From Terripilifer ovatus (GTDB lineage: Bacteria; Pseudomonadota; Alphaproteobacteria; Rhizobiales; Beijerinckiaceae), in NCBI GenBank assembly GCA_029222685.1, contig JARHVB010000082.1, positions 63,748-127,747 on the forward strand: 64,000 nt of DNA, written 5' to 3'. Shown one piece after another: positions 59,914-64,000 of the stretch. Every line of letters begins with the position of its first letter. Positions within the stretch are counted from its first letter, which is position 1. The notes below the pieces were generated by a model. That model made no database searches. It saw nothing but the letters and a program-made list of their open reading frames with translations, and was not told the DNA's origin. A program made the translations under genes and the position numbers.

Positions 59914-61428
59914 ATGATGATGAGCGTACCGAAATCGATTTCGACCATGGCCGCCGCGTTTTGCCTGCTCGCTGGGGCAGCGATGGCAACGCCTGCCGCC
60001 GCACAGTCCGGGCAATTGGTGGTGGCTCCGAGCTCGGACGTGCTGACGCTCGATCCCAGCCTCGATACGTCGCCGATCAGCCTGAACGTCTTCAAGAACA
60101 TCTACGACCAGCTCACCGATATTGCGGCTGACGGATCGGTCGCTCCGTTGCTGGCCGCCCGCTGGGAGGCGGGCGAAAACGCGACGGCTTGGACGTTCAC
60201 GATCAAGACCAACGCGAAGTTCCACGATGGCGCACCGGTTACCGTCGAGGATGTGATCTGGTCCTATCAGAAAATCATCGACGATCCGAAATCGCCGGTG
60301 CGCGCTTATCTCACCAAAGTAAGATCGATCGAGAAAGTGTCCGCCGACAAGCTTCGTTTCACCCTGTCGGCGCCGTTTGCAGCCTTCGACCGTCAGGTCT
60401 CGCTGATCTCGATCCTGCCGCGCAAGGTTTATGAGGAACGCGGTGCGGGCTTTGCGCAGAATCCGGTCGGGTCCGGCCCGTATAAAGTGGTCCGCTGGAT
60501 CAAGGACGATAGAGTCGAACTGGAAGCTTTCGCGGGCTATCATGGTGGAACGCCGAAGATCAAGACGGTGATCTTCCGCCCCGTGCCATCGGAATCCGCA
60601 CGTGCGGCGGCGTTATCGTCCGGCGAAGTGGATATCGTGCCGCTGTTGCCGCCGGCCCTCGTCGACCGGATGAGTTCGCGCAAGGGCGTGAGGGTCGAGA
60701 AGGTCCCCAGCAACCGCGTCATCTACCTGGGGTTCGATGTCAACAATCCCGTCCTGAGCAACCTCAAGCTGCGTCAGGCGATCGACATGTCGATCGACCG
60801 CAACACGATCACCACGAGGTTGCTGCGCGGGCTTGGCCATCCGATCGGACAGGTGGTGGCGCCGGTGACCTTCGGCTACGATCCGGCGATCAAGCCGACG
60901 GCCTACAATGCCGATGAGGCAAAGAAACTGCTGAAAGAGTCTGGCTACAACGGCGAGCCGATCGTCTTTCAATATCCGAACAACCGCTACGCGTTCGGCG
61001 AGGAAGTCGCCCAGGCCGTCGTCGGCTATATGAAAGCGGTCGGCATCAATGTCGAGATGCAGGGCATGGACTACAGCGCCTTCTTCCCGCTGTGGACGAG
61101 CAAGAAGCTCAACGGCATGCATATGTTCGCCTTCGGCCCTTCGATCATGGATGCCGACCTGCCGCTCGGCAGTCTCTATGAGACCGGGCCGGCGCGCGCC
61201 TACTGGTCGAACGCCAAGGTCAATGAACTCATCGCACAGCAACGCGCCGAGACCGATCCGGCCAAGCGTCGCGCGCAGATCGGCCAGATCTGGCAACTCA
61301 GCAAGGACAACGTGCCCTACGTGATGCTCTATAACGAGGTGCAGGCCTACGGCATCAAGGACAATGTGAAATGGACGGCGCGTCCCGACGAGCGCCTGCT
61401 TTTCAAGGATGCACAACTTGCCAAATGA
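59914..61428 (+). CDS. Peptide-type ABC extracellular solute-binding protein (family 5)
   Basis: 504 residues. Signal peptide (MAAAFCLLAGAAMATPAAA before QSG). Family 5 fold: APSSDVLTLDPSLDTSPISL, TFTIKTNAKFHDGAPVTVED, GSGPYKVVRWIKDDRVELEA, LKLRQAIDMSIDRNTI. Binds oligopeptides, opines, nickel chelates or small amides in the periplasm. Being inside a hydantoinase/CoA-ligase operon, the ligand is probably the pathway substrate. GGGG ribosome site; three ATG codons in tandem at the start. Confidence 0.92.
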   Translation: MMMSVPKSISTMAAAFCLLAGAAMATPAAAQSGQLVVAPSSDVLTLDPSLDTSPISLNVFKNIYDQLTDIAADGSVAPLLAARWEAGENATAWTFTIKTNAKFHDGAPVTVEDVIWSYQKIIDDPKSPVRAYLTKVRSIEKVSADKLRFTLSAPFAAFDRQVSLISILPRKVYEERGAGFAQNPVGSGPYKVVRWIKDDRVELEAFAGYHGGTPKIKTVIFRPVPSESARAAALSSGEVDIVPLLPPALVDRMSSRKGVRVEKVPSNRVIYLGFDVNNPVLSNLKLRQAIDMSIDRNTITTRLLRGLGHPIGQVVAPVTFGYDPAIKPTAYNADEAKKLLKESGYNGEPIVFQYPNNRYAFGEEVAQAVVGYMKAVGINVEMQGMDYSAFFPLWTSKKLNGMHMFAFGPSIMDADLPLGSLYETGPARAYWSNAKVNELIAQQRAETDPAKRRAQIGQIWQLSKDNVPYVMLYNEVQAYGIKDNVKWTARPDERLLFKDAQLAK

Positions 61429-61435
61429 GAACCCG

Positions 61436-62062
61436 ATGATCGACCTCGATCCGGCCACGACCGCCCTCATCGTCATCGACATGCAGAACGATTTCTGCCA
61501 TGCGGATGGATATTACGCCCGGGCGGGCCGGGACATCTCGCAACTGGCGGCAGCGACGGCTCCCGTGGCCAGGCTGCTCGAACGGGCGCGCGCTGCGGGC
61601 CTGAGCGTCGTGTTTACACGCCTCGTTCACGATGAGGCGCGCGGCGCGATGGAGGAGCGCCATACGATCAGGCCGCTTCGCTGGACCGCGCAGGGTAAGC
61701 GCCTGACACCGGGCACCTGGGGCGCCGACGTTGTCGACGCGCTGCGCCCGACGGCCGGCGAGCTGATCATCGACAAGCATGGTTACTCGGCTTTCGACGA
61801 CACGACGCTTGAGCAGGACCTGCATCGGCGCGGGGTCAAGACCGTGCTGCTGGCTGGCGTCGTCACCTATGCCTGCGTGCTCGCCACCGGCTTTGCCGCC
61901 TTCGATCGCGGCTTCGACGTGCTGCTGGTGAAGGATGCGGCCGGAAGCTGGATCGACAGGCTGGGCGCCAGCACGTCCGAGGTCGTCGATCTTCTGCTCG
62001 GCCGGTCCGTAGCCGGCGACGAGCTCAACTTTTCATCTACACAAATCATTGTTACAGAGTGA
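61436..62062 (+). CDS. Cysteine hydrolase of the isochorismatase/N-carbamoylsarcosine amidohydrolase family
   Basis: 208 residues from ATG 61436. Catalytic triad in place: D15 (IVIDMQNDF), K114 (IIDKHGYSAF) and C147 (GVVTYACVLATG), with the cis-peptide GVVTY. Thus a genuine amidase-type cysteine hydrolase rather than isochorismate lyase-like. N-carbamoylsarcosine amidohydrolase, which acts right after N-methylhydantoinase, belongs to this family, making it a plausible partner of HyuA/HyuB. Other options are maleamate, ureidoacrylate or nicotinamide amidohydrolases. Seven bases after the binding protein stop. Confidence 0.88.
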   Translation: MIDLDPATTALIVIDMQNDFCHADGYYARAGRDISQLAAATAPVARLLERARAAGLSVVFTRLVHDEARGAMEERHTIRPLRWTAQGKRLTPGTWGADVVDALRPTAGELIIDKHGYSAFDDTTLEQDLHRRGVKTVLLAGVVTYACVLATGFAAFDRGFDVLLVKDAAGSWIDRLGASTSEVVDLLLGRSVAGDELNFSSTQIIVTE

Positions 62063-62072
62063 GGAACTCCTG

Positions 62073-62960
62073 ATGTCCTATGCATTCAAAGCCATCGACG
62101 CGGTCTGCAACTACGAATTCGACGATTCGGAGACGGTGCGGCCGGAATGGTCGAAGACCTTCATCACCCAGAAGATCGGCGCGGAGCCTGGCAGGATCGG
62201 CAGCTTTACGCCCGAAAGCTTCATCGAGAAGATGGACCGCGCCGGCATCGAGCATGTGTTCCTGATCGCCGTGAAGGCCGGCAGCACGCAGCAGAAGATC
62301 CACCGGCGCATCAGCTACGAGACCGTCGCCGCCATGGTGAAGAAACATCCGACACGGTTCAGCGGCCTGGCCGGCGTCGACCCGACGGAAGGCATGAAGG
62401 GCCTGGCGCAGCTCGAATACGCCATCAAGGACCTGGGCTTTGTCGGCGCGCATCTCTATCCGCACTGGTTCGAGATGGCGCCCGATCACGCGCGCTACTA
62501 TCCGATCTACGCCAAATGCGCCGAACTCGGCGTGCCGATCCAGATGCAGGTCGGCCACTGCCTGCGCTATTCCGAAGAGCGGCCGCTGCCGAGCGTCGGC
62601 CGCCCGATCACGCTCGACACCATCGCCTGTCATTTCCCTGAATTGAAGCTGGTCGGCATTCATATCGGCTGGCCGTGGGTGGAAGAGATGATCTCCGTCG
62701 CCTACAAGCATCCCAACGTCTATATCGGCTCGGATGCCTATGCGCCGTCCCATTGGTCGAAGGAGTTCGTGCACTTCATCGATTCATGGGGCGCCAAGAA
62801 GGTGATCTTCGGCACTGACTTCCCGGTGATCGACCCGGAGCGGGCGCGCCAGGACATCGAAAAACTCGAGATCCGCGAGGCCTCCAGGCGCCGCTTTCTG
62901 CGCGACAATGTCATCGAGCTCTATAATCTGAAGCTTCCCCTGTCCGGAGCGACATCATGA
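62073..62960 (+). CDS. Amidohydrolase-2 family protein lacking the HxH motif
   Basis: 295 residues from ATG 62073 with GAGGA upstream; ATG 62049 adds eight residues and overlaps the previous gene. TIM-barrel amidohydrolase: DLGFVGAHLYPHWFEMAPDH, GVPIQMQVGHCLRYSEERPL, LKLVGIHIGWPWVEEMISVA, VIFGTDFPVIDPERARQDIE. At the N-terminus, where IDxHxH ligands occur in metal-bound members, the sequence is IDAVCNYEF, so two metal His are missing while the later His and Asp remain. The metal site must differ or be partial. Coupled to the CoA-ligase gene by an ATGA overlap. Confidence 0.8.
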   Translation: MSYAFKAIDAVCNYEFDDSETVRPEWSKTFITQKIGAEPGRIGSFTPESFIEKMDRAGIEHVFLIAVKAGSTQQKIHRRISYETVAAMVKKHPTRFSGLAGVDPTEGMKGLAQLEYAIKDLGFVGAHLYPHWFEMAPDHARYYPIYAKCAELGVPIQMQVGHCLRYSEERPLPSVGRPITLDTIACHFPELKLVGIHIGWPWVEEMISVAYKHPNVYIGSDAYAPSHWSKEFVHFIDSWGAKKVIFGTDFPVIDPERARQDIEKLEIREASRRRFLRDNVIELYNLKLPLSGATS

Positions 62961-64000
62961 TGCCGGAAACGACACTCTCGGACATCACCTTGCCGGATGT
63001 CCTGCGCCAGCCGCAGGACAAGCTGCGGGCGCTGCAGGATCGCCTGCTGCGCCAGACCGTGGAGCTTTGCTATCGCGGTCATCCGTTTTATCAGAAACTG
63101 ATGAAGCGCGAGGGCCTGGAGCCGCGCCACATCCAGACCTGCGACGACCTGGTGCGCCTGCCGCTGTCGACGAAGAAGGATTTTCTGGCCGATCCCGACG
63201 CATTCCGACTGCAGGGCGACGACCTGCCGATCGAGGCGCAGACGCTGTGGAAGATCATCTATACGACCGGCACGACGAGCGGACGCCCGGCCCCGATCTA
63301 TGTGCCGTCCGCCGATCATTATGCCTATCTGTTCGCATCGGCGCGCCGGCGCGAGCTCGTCGATATCCGCGATACCGACACCTTGGTGAACCTGTTTCCG
63401 CTGACCCCGTTTCCGATGGGCGCCTATGCGCGGGCGCCCGACGAGATCGCGGCCGTCGGCGCCGCCATCGCCTTCGCCCATACGGGCCGGCCCGAAGGCC
63501 CGTTTCCCGTGCACAGGAGCCTTGACGATGCGGTCCGCATGATCGAGCGTCACCACGCCACGATCCTTTGGGGCGTGTCCGGCTTCGTCCGCCGGGTGCT
63601 GTTGCGGGCGCAGGAGCTGAATGCGGACTTCAGCGCGGTGCGCATGGTCATGGTCACCGGCGAGGCCTCTTCCGGCGCGATGCTGGACGACATGCGCCGG
63701 CGCATGCGCGAACTCGGTTGCGCCGACACCAGGATCGTCAACCGCTACGGCTCGACCGAGCAGGGCGGCAGCATGGTCGAGTGCACGCCGGGCAGCGGTT
63801 TCCACAGCCTTGCGCCGGACCAGATCTTCCATGAGGTGGTCGACGGCGAGACGGGCCGGCGCCTCAACGACGGCGAGACCGGCATGCTCGCCTTCACCCA
63901 TGTCTATCGCCGCGGCACCGTCTTCCTGCGCTATCTCGTCGGCGATATCGTCGCTTTGACGAACGCGACCTGCCCGCATTGCGGCCGCACCTGCCCGCGC
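62957..64000 (+). CDS. Phenylacetate-CoA ligase-like AMP-dependent synthetase, 3' end outside the window
   Basis: 348 codons visible, starting with ATG-ATG in the stop of the previous gene. PaaK-like: CYRGHPFYQKLMKREGLEPR, DLVRLPLSTKKDFLADPDAF, the ATP/AMP P-loop YTTGTTSGRPAP at 102-113, VVNRYGSTEQGGSMVECTPG-like motif (NRYGSTEQGG) and CPHCGRTCPR just before the edge. Activates an aryl or acyl carboxylate to its CoA thioester. Closes the visible part of the operon and implies that the product released upstream is a carboxylic acid degraded as a CoA ester. About 80-100 residues are missing at the C-terminus. Confidence 0.88.
   Translation, partial: MMPETTLSDITLPDVLRQPQDKLRALQDRLLRQTVELCYRGHPFYQKLMKREGLEPRHIQTCDDLVRLPLSTKKDFLADPDAFRLQGDDLPIEAQTLWKIIYTTGTTSGRPAPIYVPSADHYAYLFASARRRELVDIRDTDTLVNLFPLTPFPMGAYARAPDEIAAVGAAIAFAHTGRPEGPFPVHRSLDDAVRMIERHHATILWGVSGFVRRVLLRAQELNADFSAVRMVMVTGEASSGAMLDDMRRRMRELGCADTRIVNRYGSTEQGGSMVECTPGSGFHSLAPDQIFHEVVDGETGRRLNDGETGMLAFTHVYRRGTVFLRYLVGDIVALTNATCPHCGRTCPR

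Overview
The window is a dense, high-GC stretch of a chromosome from an alphaproteobacterium, most probably of the order Hyphomicrobiales (Rhizobiales). The evidence is the codon use, a UPF0314/DUF2585 gene, two copies of a roughly 105-bp intergenic palindromic repeat of the kind common in this order, CTTGT-loop palindromes, and a very large share of solute importers and aromatic or cyclic-amide catabolic genes. No tRNA, rRNA, CRISPR array, transposase or phage gene was seen. The window cuts a gene at each end: nasA at the left and a phenylacetate-CoA-ligase-like gene at the right.

Layout. (1) 1-2978: end of nitrate assimilation (nasA with a frameshift near its 3' end, then a uroporphyrinogen-III synthase-like gene). 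(2) 2975-7808: a gentisate-type ring-cleavage operon (flavin hydroxylase, gentisate dioxygenase, fumarylacetoacetase-family hydrolase) divergent from a LysR regulator. (3) 7806-9251: a repeat, a TAXI-type binding protein and a short cupin gene that looks like a deletion chimera. (4) 9407-13194: a Ca2+/H+ antiporter and small secreted or membrane proteins. (5) 13283-22062: TetR regulator, hydantoinase A/B pair, MFS carrier, FAH-family hydrolase, two glutathione transferases. (6) 22392-31111: LysR regulator, flavin monooxygenase, and a minus-strand operon with an alpha/beta hydrolase, an FMNH2-dependent monooxygenase, a complete ABC importer and a carboxymuconolactone-decarboxylase-like protein. 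The monooxygenase and the operon share a CTTGA-N7-TCAAG dyad upstream. (7) 31505-34495: sulfurtransferase, ACMSD-type amidohydrolase, TctC-type binding protein. (8) 34710-43115: a translationally coupled pair of paralogous proteins with rubredoxin-like cysteine sites, divergent from a Rieske ferredoxin, a branched-chain-type ABC importer with fused permeases, a MarR regulator and a creatinase-like protein. (9) 43310-48674: a protein-quality-control island (Lon, Hsp20, cytochrome c, CbpA, CbpM). (10) 48680-64000: an MmgE/PrpD protein divergent from a GntR regulator that heads one long operon: hydantoinase B/A, nitronate monooxygenase, a five-gene peptide-type ABC importer, a cysteine hydrolase, an amidohydrolase and a CoA ligase.

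The common theme is scavenging of aromatic or heterocyclic carbon and nitrogen compounds. Each catabolic block carries its own importer and its own local regulator. The two strongest candidates for undescribed systems are the paralogous ribbon-protein pair with its Rieske/Liv partners (34.7-43.1 kb) and the GntR-controlled hydantoinase/cysteine-hydrolase/CoA-ligase operon (50.2-64 kb). Functions given for these are inferences from families and gene context only.
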